A stretch of DNA of 64,000 bases from Sporodiniella umbellata (GCA_025677835.1 JAIXMR010000018.1:186001-250000), one strand, 5' to 3'. Shown: positions 1 through 11,967, counted from the stretch's first letter. Notes: a model not told the origin generated them from the sequence alone. Made by a program: numbers and translations.

Positions 1-1407
1 AATGTACCAGTAACTGTTCTAGCAGACTCTTCACGTATAAGACAAGTGTTAACCAATTTACTGGGTAACGCTATCAAGTTTACTCATGGTGGAGGCGTTG
101 AGATCAAATGCCATATGAAACAGTTATCTGAACCGCAAGAAAGTGGCCATATACAATTAAGATTTGAAATCATCGATACTGGTATCGGCATTTGTCCTGA
201 GGAGCAACAAAGACTGTTTGAACCATTTTCCCAACTTGATGGTGGCACTACTAGAAAGTACGGTGGTACAGGACTTGGGCTTTCTATCTGTTTGCAGCTT
301 GTAAGATTAATGGCAGGTGATATAGGCGTTGAATCCCAGCCAGAGAAGGGATCAAACTTCTGGTTTACAGTTGGTGTCGATAAAGAAGACGATAAATCTT
401 CTAGGCGTAGAAGTGGAAAGCCACTGACTCTGAAGGCGATCCGAGAAAAGCAGCGCATACTTTTAGCCACTAGCAGCCATTTGAATACGAAGATGATGGA
501 ATCATTATTGTCAGACTTTACTTTTGCCAGTACACTAGATATGCAACAGGCTGTATCCAAGGCTTTACAAGAGCGTTATCATATCTTAATTCTAGATGTT
601 CCTCCTAACCCTACTGGTTTTATTACGCACCAAATACAGAGTGTAGTAGACGATCCAGAGTGTGAATTGCACATTGTATTGCTATACACACCATCGACGG
701 AGGGTCACAGAGTAGCTGCCGAGGCCATTAACTCTGGATCAAATCGCCGTGGCCGTCTGGTAAAGATGGCAAAACCTGCACGCAGAGTTAAGCTACTTCG
801 TCTATTGGAAATTGTTACAACTGAAAAGACAGCTGGAAATGCACCCCCTTCCCTTACACCAATCATTCCTACTCGTATGAAGGACTACTTCAATCAAAAA
901 GAGCTGGAAATGTATACTGAAAAGTCAGTATTGATTGCAGAGGATAACTTAGTTGCTAGAAAGTTATTAAAGCAACAGCTTGAAAAATTAGGATTCTCTG
1001 TACAAGCTGCAGACGATGGCGAAGAAGCAATTCAAATCTATCGACAAAGGCCGCCCAACTACTTTTCACTTGCTTTCTTTGACCACCATATGCCTAAGGT
1101 TTTGTTTATATATTATGTTACGCTTTCTAATTTTCCGTTATAGTGCGATGGTGTAGAAGCCACCAGGCGTATTCGGGCACTCGAAAAAAAAACAGGTAGT
1201 CGACTCCCCATAGTTGCTCTTACTGCAGACATTCAGGCATCAGCTCGACAGGTTTGCATTGATGCAGGTATGGACGACTATCTCACCAAACCTCTTGTAC
1301 CCAAAAATCTGGCTGCAACCCTTCGCCAACTTTACCCGTCAATTCAGCACACACATTATGACACACCCAATTCTTCTACGCCTTCATCACCTGCGTCTTC
1401 ATTATAA
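1..1407 (+). CDS. Hybrid sensor histidine kinase, C-terminal part (5' end outside window)
   Basis: Two-component hybrid kinase, entering the window in frame at base 1. Exons 1-1098 and 1144-1407; the 45-nt intron lies inside the receiver domain. The HATPase domain shows the N box (NLLGNAIKFT), G1 (DTGIGI), F box (LFEPFSQ) and G2 (GGTGLGLSI). It is followed by a degenerate receiver-like segment (about 450-830: ILILD and a late K, but no acidic pair) and then a complete receiver with acidic pocket (IAEDN), phospho-acceptor Asp in FFDHHMPK and the conserved Lys in LTKPL. The splice restores HMPK-CDG, as expected of a receiver. It should autophosphorylate and relay phosphate internally to a phosphotransfer protein. 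Sensor and dimerisation domains are upstream of the window, so the signal cannot be told. Confidence 0.93.
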
Positions 1408-1776
1408 AACTTATATTTAAGAGGTCACACTCTTTAGTATAAATGCATTTTTTTGTACTTTGTAGAAAATAGCTTTTTTTTTTCAAGTATCTGAGCAACT
1501 ACTATTATTTAACACTCATATCCCTTGGTCTATCAATTCTTAATACAAAACGTCCTAAGTCAATGAGAAACGAACCTATTTCTATTTGGGTATTTTATAA
1601 GCTGTAAAATAAAGCATACAGTAGTATTACGACCAGATAAGATGTCAGTCATAGTAAGTAAAATTAAAACGGTAACTAGAAAAGTTGGGATTTTTTGCTG
1701 GGATGTTTTTTTCTTGTTTTTTTCTTTTCTCCTTTTTTCAACTCATTCTAAATTATAACCAAATAAAAAAAAAGCA
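1408..1776. other. Intergenic, no gene seen
   Basis: 3' flank of the histidine kinase and 5' flank of the next small gene. T-rich tracts (about 1680-1740) precede the next start codon. Nothing else supported. Confidence 0.6.
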
Positions 1777-2061
1777 ATGAACAGAGGCACTATTGTATTG
1801 TAAGACATTTTTGTGCAGTGTATCGCATATAAACAATTGCTTTAGAGATATAGACGAAGCAGAATATCTTTTGGATCAATTGGGAGCCCCAGACAAGGAT
1901 GAAGATAAGCTTGTAACCAAGCTTAGAGATAGACTGAGCCTATTTTTGAAAGATATTCGAAAAGGAGCCGAAGGTATGGTTTTTTTTTTAAAAAAAAAGT
2001 CGCTTAACGAAAATGTGTTTATATGTCTGTATATCTTGTAGGCTCAGGTGATAAAGCTTAG
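1777..2061 (+). CDS. Small acidic/coiled protein of unknown function (56 aa, three exons)
   Basis: Model: exons 1777-1799, 1846-1973, 2042-2061. Introns of 46 and 68 nt have GTAAGA/GTATGG donors and TAG acceptors, and the phases join into one frame of 56 residues ending GSGDKA. The protein begins MNRGTIVLDIDEAEYLLDQL and has a charged helical middle (KLVTKLRDRLSLFLKDIRKG) that could form one amphipathic helix or a short coiled coil. No signal peptide or membrane segment. I do not recognise a family. The next gene starts 90 nt downstream on the same strand, but stops in all frames argue against a single gene. Support is consistent splicing and low-complexity-free coding text; transcription is unproven. 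Confidence 0.6.
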
Positions 2062-2151
2062 ATGCATTTAAATTTGATATAAACGTTTATTTCCGGCTTT
2101 TCTTTTCTTTTCTTTTTGTCATTATTAATTGTTTTCTAACATTTTGTCTAC

Positions 2152-3665
2152 ATGTGCTCTGATCTTCTAACTGTTGCTAACGGTAATGAAGATTGGGCTT
2201 TAATCCCTTCCGACCCAGGTATACTTGAAGTAAATTGAGTGAACCTTGCACTTAGTTTTCAACCAAATTATAAAACTAGCTATTTTTAATGACATGCTTC
2301 GAGAGTACAATGCGAAAGATATCAAAGTTCAAGAAGTATATAGTCTTGATTTTGAACACTTAAAAAAAGAAGGGTAAAACAACAAAAATGGAAACCCCAC
2401 TAATGCAAATTTCTGCAGTACTATACATGGAATGATTTTTGCTTCTGAATGCAGAGAAGAAGATTTGTCAGCTACTCACATTCAGTCTGATCCTGAAGCA
2501 GAAGGAATTACTTATGCCGCCCAGGTAACTAAACTCTGAGAAGCGAAAAACAGTCGATTCTTACTCCATATACCACACAAAGATTATTACGAACATTTGC
2601 GGTACTTTAGCCTTGCTGTCCATTCTCTTTAACACAGACGTTCCAAGAGGTGAAACTTTAGACCAGTTTTTGGAGTTCACAAAAGGTTTCAGCTCCATTG
2701 TAAGTTAAGCACTGCTTTAAATATATCCGTCTGATTGCCGAAATTCAGGACAGAGGTATGGCGCTTGGAAACTCACCTCTCATATATAAGATTCACCACG
2801 CCTACACTACGTAAATATGAAAGAATATTACGTTGCCTGCGAGATATTTTAAATTAACTATAATTTAGTTCACAACATCTCAGTGATCACCGTTTACTAG
2901 ATTTAGAGGCTGCTCTTGATAGCGAAAATCAAGATTTTGAAGAAGCTGTCAGTTATCATTATGTTAGTTACATTTTCAAAAACGGCTACGTCTGGGAGCT
3001 AGATGGACTTAAAGGTCGCCCCATTAAGTTATCAGCATGTAGTGAAGGGCATTGGCTAGATACATTAAAGCCTATTCTCGAAACAAGAATGAGTGATTCG
3101 TAAGTGGAACCATATGTCATTGTTATGACTAAAGGTACTTGGTAAACACAATAGGAGTAATGAGGGAATTGCTTTCAACCTTATGGCTGTTATGCATGAC
3201 AGCTTGAGGAGTAAAAAAAACGAAGTGGATGTTTACAAAGACTGTATTCACCAAATTGGGAAAGCACAGGACTTCACGCCCATTAACACTGAGGCTCATC
3301 GGGATAGTTTCTTTGCAGCTCATTCGACTAGTACTTTGGAGGGTCATTCCGTGATGCAGGAGCTTTGGAGAGCCCAAATTGCAAGAGAGGAAACTACTAT
3401 TGCTGACAAGTCTAAAAAGCTTATTGAATTGAAAAATTCGCTACAGAATGAAGTTGAAAACATAGAAGCTAATAACAATATGACGATGGCTGATGTTATT
3501 CGCATGAAGTTTGATTATTTTCCCTTTTTGAAAAAAGTGCTTCATATAGCTCATCAGAAAGATTTATTGAAAGCCTTCAAAAAACCACTAAACGACTCTG
3601 AAGAAACAAAAGCACACAAAACAAAAGGGGTGCGCAAAAAAAAAGGACGTAAAGGCAAAAACTAA
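2152..3665 (+). CDS. UCHL5: Ubiquitin C-terminal hydrolase 37 (proteasome/INO80-type UCH)
   Basis: Cysteine deubiquitinase of peptidase family C12 that trims ubiquitin chains; in animals and fission yeast it is bound to the proteasome. Exons 2152-2218, 2280-2373, 2419-2524, 2583-2699, 2749-2810, 2869-3099, 3155-3665 (395 aa). It starts MCSDLL and reads EDWALIPSDPA like other UCH37 N-termini. Oxyanion Gln lies in AAQ at the end of exon 3; the catalytic Cys is in TNICGTLALLS (exon 4), the His in SYHYVSYI and the Asp in WELDGL (exon 6). The C-terminal tail carries the FDYFPFLKKVL motif of the UCH37 ULD region, which in relatives binds DEUBAD-domain partners such as the proteasome receptor RPN13, and ends in a basic KKKGRKGK run. 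About 65 residues longer than the human protein. Confidence 0.93.
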
Positions 3666-4415
3666 CAACCCAATATATAAGAGCTTGGGCCTTCTAGAAA
3701 TAAAGTCAGATTCCAACTTTGTAAATACAAACCATAAAAATAAACATCGAAGGCTTTATAGTGTACATAAGACTTTATCGTTGCTGGCCAGCTGTAGGTA
3801 GACTGGGACAAGGTATGGAAGTACCAAACACCAACGGGCCAAAATGAATCAAACATGTTTAATAAAAGGTCTGTTACAACGTTATTATTTAAAAAGGCGT
3901 TAGGGACTGAGAGGAGCTGATAGACATATACGTTAAATTTATAGATAATAATATACTCCATATATTAATGGATATTTTTCTTTTCTTTTTACTCCAGTAT
4001 TGCAAGTGAAGTTAATAAACTACCAATACAAAAATAAGCTTTTTAAGCGCTAAGATTGTTCAGTACAATGCTCTGATCAGAATATGTACTCAAAATCCTG
4101 TAAAATACGACAATCCGTAGTGTAAAAAGCTTCAACAAAACTTGATATAATAACAGACAAAACTACAGATAAACTTCTAAGTTGAACGTTCTTTAAGTAA
4201 AACGTCGCGAAGAGCATTGTTTTCGTTGGCTGACTATACTAAAGAGAAGCTGTTTTTGGCTTTAAAATATAGTTTTATAGGCTAGAATTAATTGGGTTCA
4301 AAGATATACGCTATAAAGAACTGGGCTTTCCTAATCGTTGAAAAAAAAATTAGAACTAATTGATTTTTACTTCGACTTTTTATTTTAAGTATCGCCTTTC
4401 CTTTCTCATTTAACA
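3666..4415. other. Intergenic, no gene seen
   Basis: Between two same-strand genes. A 99-codon minus-strand frame (3662-3961) has no recognisable content or splice partners. The CT-rich stretch at about 4375-4412 fits the promoter/5' leader of the next gene. Confidence 0.6.
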
Positions 4416-6227
4416 ATGAGCGCCCCTTGGAGTAATTCAGCCACTCTGTCTAATCGTAATGGACTAGAAAGGTTCTAAATTTTTAAAGCTGACTAAACAG
4501 CTTGATTAACCCTTTTGATCTACTTTAGATTGTCACAGGAAATTCTTGATTTTGAGAAATATATAGCACCTACATCTTCTGAATTGAGGAAGAGGAAGGA
4601 AGCCGAAGACTCAGTAAAACGCTGTGTAAGTGCTTTGTTTGACAACTACACTCTTCAAATATTCGGATCATACACGACTGATTTGACATTCCCTTCAAGG
4701 TGAGCCCAACTTAAGCGGTTTTTGGGTTACTCATACTTTGGTCGTAGCGATATTGATTTTAACATTCACTTTTATGAAGAAGTGAATCCGAAAAAAATAT
4801 TAAGAGATCTTACAAGAGCTGTACAAAGAAGAAGAATGATACACCATAATCAAATTGAATTTGTGGCTCACAGTAAGGTAGTATCAATGTGCTTTTGGTT
4901 GTCGTGGGCTTATTTTCCTTTGATTTAGACACCTGTAGTTAAAATAACGCTAGACAATGGCGTTATGGTCGATATCACCACACAAAATCCGGCACCAAGT
5001 ACAGCTAGAACTATAGTATGGATGAAAGAGTATCCAGAGCTAAAGCCTATGTATATGATTCTCAAGCAGTCTTTATCGGCTTTTCGAACGGATGCACATG
5101 CATTTCAACCTATGCAGCCAAAATATTCCGGTCTTGCCGGATTTGGTCTTTTATGCCTCATAGTCAGTTATTTACAGGTAAGATAATTTTTCTTTTGCTA
5201 TCACTAGAATCAAACATCCTAGTGTTATTAGTATGATTGACTCTTTTGTTGCTTGTAATTTTTTTTCAAGCTCTTGAGTGTTTTAAATATACGGTTTGAA
5301 GAGTATAAAATTGCATCTGTAGTTTTATCCTCTTAAAAAGATTACAACTGTTTCTAAACTCTATATGATATATTTTAGCTACACAAGCCTGCCAACAAGA
5401 ACCCAAAGGATCCGGATTACTTTGCACATTTGCTACTGGGCTTCCTGGATCACTATATTGCCTTCAATGCTTCCGAAAAAATAATCAGTCTGGAAAACGG
5501 CGGTAAATGCTTTTCTATTGATGAGAAGACATCATTATCTCAAGTCAAGTATTCACACGGAAAATTGTTTGTCATTGACCCTGATGTCCCAGGTAAGTAA
5601 AAAAAAAAGGGGTCAATATTTTAAATAATGCCTTTAGAGAACAATGTATGTCGCTCTCTTGGACAATTTGATGCTATTCAAGCTATATTTCAGCATTGTG
5701 CCAAAGTTTTAAGGGAACAAATTAGCGCTACAAACACAAGGTCTGTCTTGTCGTCTATCATCAAGGTTCCACCTCACGACCATTCGACACCCAGAGAAGA
5801 GCTTGGAAAATTCCAACCATATAATATAACTATATCAGGTTTTGGATGTAGAACGATACCAAATTTTGGTGGACAATCAAACCGCTTTAGCAAAAGAGCA
5901 AGACAATTTGACACAGATGAACTCGAGCAAAACAGATACACGAGCAGGCGGTACGAGGATAACCTTCAGGAGTACAAGTATCCTAGAAACCAATGGGGTG
6001 TTATATACAGAGGCAACAAGCGCACGAGACAGGATGATGAAGCCGAAGATAGCAGATATACAAGGCACTATCGACCTGATAAGAGAAAGTACAAAAATGC
6101 TCGCGGTAAGCGTTCCATACAGCTAATAAAAAAAAAGAAACAAGTTTATTTAATTGTATTTTTCGCTTTAGATGAAGAAGTCAAAAGATATCAAACAAAG
6201 AATCATACTCGTTTCGACCAATTTTAA
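4416..6227 (+). CDS. TRF4/PAPD5-like non-canonical poly(A) polymerase
   Basis: Nucleotidyltransferase of the Trf4/Cid14/PAPD5 family, which adds short oligo(A) or mixed tails to nuclear RNAs for exosome decay (TRAMP-type activity in yeasts). Exons 4416-4471, 4529-4699, 4748-4877, 4929-5177, 5379-5592, 5638-6105, 6172-6227 (447 aa). The helical entry motif reads IFGSYTTDL. The catalytic pair is in SSDIDFNI, created by the exon 2/3 splice, with the third Asp in MVDITTQNP. A PAP/25A-associated domain with IDPDVPENNVCRS follows. The tail is Arg/Lys-rich (RRYEDN, KRTRQDD, RPDKRKYK), a likely RNA-binding extension. A Cid1-type uridylyltransferase is an alternative reading. Its stop is only 31 nt from the convergent SPF45 stop. 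Confidence 0.88.
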
Positions 6228-6258
6228 CAAATAAAGAAATAAGAGTTTTTTTTTTCGT

Positions 6259-8091
6259 TCATGAAAACATTAGTTCTTCTTTTGTAGGGGCCAAGTCTAA
6301 TTTTTCGAAACGGCTTGTTTCATAAAAGCTCGCGGAGACAGCCCTTCCACCAAAAAACCTGCCATTGAGATCTTGAACAGCTTTTTTAGCGGATTCAATA
6401 TCGAAGAATTTAACGAAAATGCGCACTGCTCTATGCTCAGGCACCTGTCCATGTGGAACCTTTGAAAATAGGGTTATGACAAGCTGAAGCAAATAAACAT
6501 ACCTCGAATATTAAGCATCGTTCCACTTTCCCATATTTTGAGCATTCTTCGGCCGTTTCTTCTTGTAACATATCGTCCACTTCGCCAGGACCAACCATAT
6601 TTGTTAGCAAAATTGTTTTGGTTACTCGCTCCTTCAATGGTTCATATTCCACAGGTTTTGTTACTGGTTTATTGACAATTTCACCGCTGGCACGGCTGGT
6701 AGGCTTTACCTGTAGTATTTCCTTCATGCCATCTTCTTCACGACCCAACCCTTCTTAGTAAAATTTTCACATAAAAATAAATGGCACGATCAACATTTTA
6801 GTTTACTTACCTTGCCCTTCCTGCCAGCCATATTTTGAAAGCGCTTTCTTGGCAACATCCTGCGCCGGAATAGCCCTATTATTCGTTTTGTAAAACAAAA
6901 AGTATTACTTCCGAGGCCAAAATCAAAGGGATGCACTTATATTACTTTGGGGGAGGTATATCAGTGTTTTGTTGCTGACTCAGTCGAAGTCTTCTCTGAT
7001 ATGCGTCCTCAGCACTCTCATTCAAATCTATATTGAACGTAGAGGGCTGTGAATGTAATTGCGGTGTAGGTGAAGAAGGCCTATTGGAAGCTAACAAATG
7101 AAAGCCTTGGTTTCTGTGTCCTTTCTCTAAATGAAGCAAATACATTAATATAGTATCCCCCCAAAAAAAAAGAGTAAAGCCAAATATACCTTCAGGGGTT
7201 AAAGATCTTGATCTGGACCTTGACCTTGATCTTGATCTCGACCATGAGTTTGATCTTGATCTTGATCTTGACAGAGAGCGTTCAGAAGGTCGGTGTATCT
7301 GCTTTTTTTCCCAAACCCTTTGTCTTTTTTGTTTCTCTCGAAGCTCTGCACGTTCCTCTTTATACTGTTCGTAATCATTAGGTCGGTGTGGGTCGTAGTC
7401 TTCTAGCATGTTAAACACAATGGGTTGCGGTGCAGCGTTTGCATTTTTTTTCTTGTTTTTTTTCTATTTCCAAGCGAGTAAATAACTGTATAAGTAACTC
7501 TATAAATCTGATACTCAAACATTCGTTGTACCTTTGTCTTTTGTGTAGCGCGAAAACCGTTGACATCGTCAGGAGTTGATAAAAGAGGAATCGCCCCCAA
7601 ATCGATGTTATCTATAGCTTTTTTTTCTTGTTTCCCAGGTGTATTACTAAGGAAGTTGTCACTCTTTGCTTTACTGACAGTTTCAACTGAAACGACTGTA
7701 GCCCCGGCCGGAATGACAGATTTGTTCATTTTTGGTTTAGCCTGGATGGTAGGTCGACGAAGGACAGGTCTAAATTTGTTTAATGCTGACCATCCTATGC
7801 AGAGGAAAGGCAAACCCGAAAGGTTAGAACGCTGTATTTTTAGAGTGGAGTCTATTGTATAGGTTTTTTTTTCTGTTAACCTTGAGGTGTAGGAGCTGTA
7901 GGTGGCGTGGATAAAAGTGTTGGTTCTTTTACTGTAGAATCTTTTTTTGCAGCTGGTGGGTTAGTCTCAGGTGGTGGAATAGATGAGTACAAGGAGTGAA
8001 CTGTTTTGCTTTTGGTTTCATCAGTCGGTATGTCTTCACTTTTTTTTCCTGATTTTGAAGGTGGAAGGGAGCCGTATAAGGAAAATGACAT
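6259..8091 (-). CDS. RBM17: Splicing factor 45 (SPF45/RBM17): G-patch plus UHM/RRM
   Basis: Alternative splicing factor whose UHM domain binds ULM peptides in SF3b1, SF1 and U2AF65. Exons (minus) 8091-7881, 7794-7532, 7451-7190, 7126-6946, 6875-6811, 6750-6503, 6459-6259 (476 aa). Family hallmarks run in order: N-terminal SLYGSL, the GW motif (GWSALNKFRPVL), DYDPHRPNDYE, an inserted RS stretch (SRSRSRS, about 7200-7270), a G-patch (KKALSKYGWQEGQGLG) split by an intron, and a C-terminal UHM with TILLTNMVGPGEVD, EECSKYGKVE and the RXF motif in LNGRFFGGR. The RS insert between the DYDP motif and the G-patch is more conspicuous than in the human protein as I remember it. Start chosen at 8091, where homology begins; the frame is open further upstream. 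Confidence 0.93.
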
Positions 8092-8994
8092 GAGGCTAAT
8101 GAAATATGTGTATTCTTTTGATGAAAGAGTAAGTCTATAATTAGGTTTAAAAAAGTCTGTAGACGCTGTATATAAAAGGACAGTCCACACTAAAAAAAAA
8201 TGAATTGAATCTTTTGATGTTGCTGATTTTAAATCAAAAAACCGAAAATATCTGCTGTGTAGTTTTCTACATTTACATTGACGATACCTAGCGTTCACTA
8301 ATTGGTTTGAGCAAACATTATTTGTTTACAAAGGTGTAAGTTATATGATCCTCTTTATAGGAAGGCCAAATGGGCAAAAAAAAACAAAGCTCTCGTTTTT
8401 ATATACGTTTGAAACTTTGTTGCTGAACCCAGTATGCTCTTAAATCAAAAACTTCGACCAAAGCATTACCAATAGCTTGCTTTTAGAATAGAAAATAGCT
8501 TATAGAGAATTGCAGCTTTTTTTTCTTTTCTCAAAAATACTGCTTATTTCATCAGTCGTTATCATTCAATAATTGATAACGTTTGTGCTTTTAAAAGAAA
8601 GCCTTTGCTCTATTTTTTTTTTACAATATCAATGCTTTGCCCAAGGGAGATAGCCGGATTGAGCCTTAAGCTTATAAGTTTTAGCTAGCTACACTTCTAC
8701 TATAAAGCCCTTATAGCTAATTAATGCGGTTAGTGTTTTTTGTGTTCCATTACTGCCTTTGACTTGATTTTTGGATTGATTTTGGTTGATGTCCTTTTGA
8801 AAGCAAGATAAATAATTGGTTTATAGTAATTTAGCTTTAGTTCGCTACCTCCATCGTTCCTAAATTGTCGCATAAGCTTATTCAAGATAAGCTCTATTTT
8901 CCAAACAGTTGATACATACTTTCTTTTTTAACGATTCCCTCGTCATAGATTGATTTTGTTCAGCAACAAACAGGTTACACTATACTTTATAGAC

Positions 8995-9028
<34 letters not shown>

Positions 9029-9341
9029 TTTTCAGGGCTTTAAAATTAGGATAACAATAACAGTAGATAGGTATATGTGGTGTGGGTCCGCGAGGAGTAA
9101 GACTATAGAATACAGAATATGAAACATAGCCCTTATTGGCATTCGATGTAGCAATATGTTCTCTGATTGGCAGCCGTTTAATTTTTCTGTAGTCCAGAAA
9201 CAAAAAGCGCTTAATATTAAAATGTGTTTGAATATAGTCACTGGTAAGGATCTCTATCTTGATAAGAAAATGATTTGGTTTTTATAATTAAACAAAAAAA
9301 AAACAGGTTTAAAAGCGATTTATAACATGCTTTTTGTTTTT
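8092..9341. other. Intergenic with a 29-nt poly(T) tract
   Basis: Separates two minus-strand genes: promoter of SPF45 at the low end, 3' end of the ZCCHC10-like gene at the high end. Positions 8997-9025 are an uninterrupted T29 (A29 on the minus strand). No coding text supported; short minus-strand frames around 8943-9241 only run through the tract. Confidence 0.6.
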
Positions 9342-10346
9342 CTAACTTCTACTACGGGGACGATATCTCGAATCGTTTCTTGAAGGGCTGCGGCTATAGC
9401 TGCCTCTTCTTCTCGATTGGCTTCTGTTAATACTGCTTTTTCTTTTTCTTAATGGGCTGCGGCTAATACTACGACTGTAATTATCATAGCTACGACCTCT
9501 TCTATGCGGAGCTGAGCTAGATCTTGAGTCGCTAGATCGGCCTCTTCTCGACTGACTTCTGCTAATACTATTCTTTCTCCTTCTTCCCCTTTCCCTTGAC
9601 AAGCTAAGACTAGCACTACGGCTTCTACTGCGGCCTCGTTTCAACCTTCTGCTGTCGTTACTACCCCTTCGTATTCTATGTGATCTACTGAACCTTTTCG
9701 TGCTGGGGCTTCTACCTCTGTTACTTGCGCTCAAGCTTCCACGCGAGCTTCTACTAGAGCTTCTACTAGAGCTTCTACTACTACTGCTTGAGTACGAAGA
9801 TGCTGTAGTACGACTATCTGCGCTACTTCCTCTACTGCTTTCGCTATCAGATTCACTATCGCTACTGCTATCACTACCGCTTTCATTGCTACTGTTACTA
9901 GAAGAACTTGAGACAGAAGACGATCTATTAAAAGCTTTCGGTTTGTTTTATGTTCTGATGACAAAAGAAAGTTACCTTCTTCTTGCCTTTTCTTTTTTTT
10001 TTAATATCTTATCTGCTAAACCGTCTTTGCTTTGAAGCTCGGTAGGGAGCTCTGGTTGATATAATTTTATTGGTTTTTTTAGTTGCTGGGTACGAGTTGG
10101 ACGAGCTTTATAACTTCTATCTTTCTTGCATTCGTAGGTCTTTTTAAAGGTATAGATGTTAGCTTTCTGTACTTGTCTATTAAAATCTCAGTTTACCCAA
10201 TGGCCACGTTCTAAACATTTTTGGCACTGTACGGTGGCAGAAGAGGATTGACTTCCCAATCCCTGGTATCTAGATTAGGCATTTAGAATTTCCAAGCGAC
10301 TAATAACAGTAGGTTGTTGATACTACCTTGGTCCTGTTCTCCACAT
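9342..10346 (-). CDS. ZCCHC10-like zinc-knuckle protein with long RS-rich tail
   Basis: Exons (minus) 10346-10327, 10269-10197, 10139-9976, 9924-9342 (279 aa); phases close exactly. The product starts MWRTGPRYQGLG and carries one CCHC knuckle, CQKCLERGHWTYEC, assembled across the exon 2/3 junction, then RPTRTQQLKKP, the signature seen in animal ZCCHC10. A basic linker leads into a Ser/Asp/Glu-rich block and about 130 residues of Arg-Ser repeats (SRSQSRR, RSRSRS). RS tails usually target proteins to nuclear speckles and are SR-kinase substrates, so a role in splicing or RNP biology is inferred; ZCCHC10 itself has no settled function I can cite. The animal tail is mostly poly-Ser; this one is far more Arg-rich. 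Confidence 0.82.
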
Positions 10347-11967
10347 GCTGAAATTTGGCAAAAGAAAAAAAAAACTATGATGTTGTTGACAAAATCTAAA
10401 TGTGACGTCTTTTTCTACCACTAGAGCTACATAGAGCCATTTTATATTTGCAAACAAGAGTTAAAGTGTATCTATTTGCTCTTTTGGCTATTTTAAATCT
10501 ACCTACGAAAGCTGTTGACTTGAACTGATCTGGTAATGAAACAGTTTCATAAGCTGATAGACAATAAAATGTTTTGATATCACTTCTGATTCAAATTTCT
10601 ACGCTTTTACCAATAAAAAAGAGTTTCGCATAGGGACAGGCCTATCATAGTACACTCAGTTAAATCGTACATGTGTTTTTATGTAATAGTTGGATGGTGT
10701 TAACTGAAAAACAGCTCTTATGAAAACAACGTTAATAACGACTAATTATTTTCTAACTATTGAAGCTTTACTTTCTACCAATCACTCTTTTAAAATCTGT
10801 TAGGCCTAAGGTCGTTACACTTCGAGGTCTGGTCTACAAACACTGGCCTTGATACACACATATACGCGGGTATGCTTTTCAAGACATTTTTCTTTCTCTT
10901 TTTAAAGCTTAAACAAAAAGAAAGTCGAATCTCTTGGGGATTTCCCATAGCAAATGGAGATTTAAGATCGTCTTTTTCTTATAGTAGAAACTTAAGTGTA
11001 TTCTGCTAACCATATTTCCTGGAGCTATTTGGTATGATCCTCAGGCCTTGCATATAAAGATCAAGAGTCTCTTGCTATTTTATGATGCAAAAAAAGTGCC
11101 CTAGTGTGTTTTTGCAAAATGCCTCTTTTTGTTCAGTTGTAAAAAGTCTTGGAACCGTTAGCCTTCCAAGAAGTTAAGTACTCATCTGTTAGTAACTTAC
11201 CACTACCAAGAAGGCTTTATAGTAGTTAATTTAAAGCGCTACCAGACCTCAGTTTGTATACTTGTGTGTATAAAACATAACAATATTGAACAAGAAAAGG
11301 TTTTTATATGGTCTTACTGCTAAGCTAGGATGTGACGCATTATTGGTTCTTGTAAAGGCCGTAGCTTTAGCAAGCAAATTTAGTACCACCGCTCTAGCTG
11401 AATTGACGTTACAGGATTTCGTTTATAATATATTGACATTCTGATAATGCTTTCTATTTTTTTTATATCCCTTACACTTCAAAAAAAAAAGGTTGTGCCA
11501 CAATAGTGACAAGAAAAGAAAACGAAAAGGATCAACCCATCCTACTTAAAGTATTATTCGTCGCTGGTAGCTCTTCAACTATTAGTTCCAGCAAAAAGTA
11601 ACGCTTTTGACAGACAAACGTTTGCCTTTGAATCTGCCTGTACAAAGTACCAATCGTATAATATGAGTAGGGAAAGATATTGGTTTGAGCACATTTTCTC
11701 AGATATTAGGTATATGAGATGTCTTTATTTTTCACTGTATATTTCTATAAAAGAAAAAGTTATTGTGCCTGTTTTTATTTTGCCAAGATAGGCTTTAAGT
11801 CAACCTAAGAAAAGGGCCAATTCTTAGCCTCAGATCACGTGACTATTAAATGACGTATCAATTATCAGTTTCAAAATCCGAGAACATTAAAAAAGACGGA
11901 AATGACCAATGTTAGCTTCTTTTTTTTTCTCTCCAGCCCTTTTTCTCAAAAAAAAAAAAAATATACT
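10347..11967. other. 1.6-kb divergent intergenic region, no gene seen
   Basis: Upstream of both the minus-strand ZCCHC10-like gene and plus-strand cofilin. No open frame longer than noise and no RNA gene recognised. A CACGTG-like TCACGTGA lies at about 11836-11843. Pyrimidine and A-runs just before 11968 look like the cofilin core promoter and leader. Confidence 0.55.

Noticed and set aside
7796..7880. Extra micro-exon in SPF45 between two very short introns
   Set aside because: Would need introns of about 21-29 nt; a single 86-nt intron with a TTCTAAC branch site gives the expected GWSALNKF junction.
9700..10035. Leu-rich 111-codon plus-strand frame
   Set aside because: Antisense shadow of the Ser/Arg-rich exon of the ZCCHC10-like gene; repeats of SR codons read as poly-Leu on the other strand.
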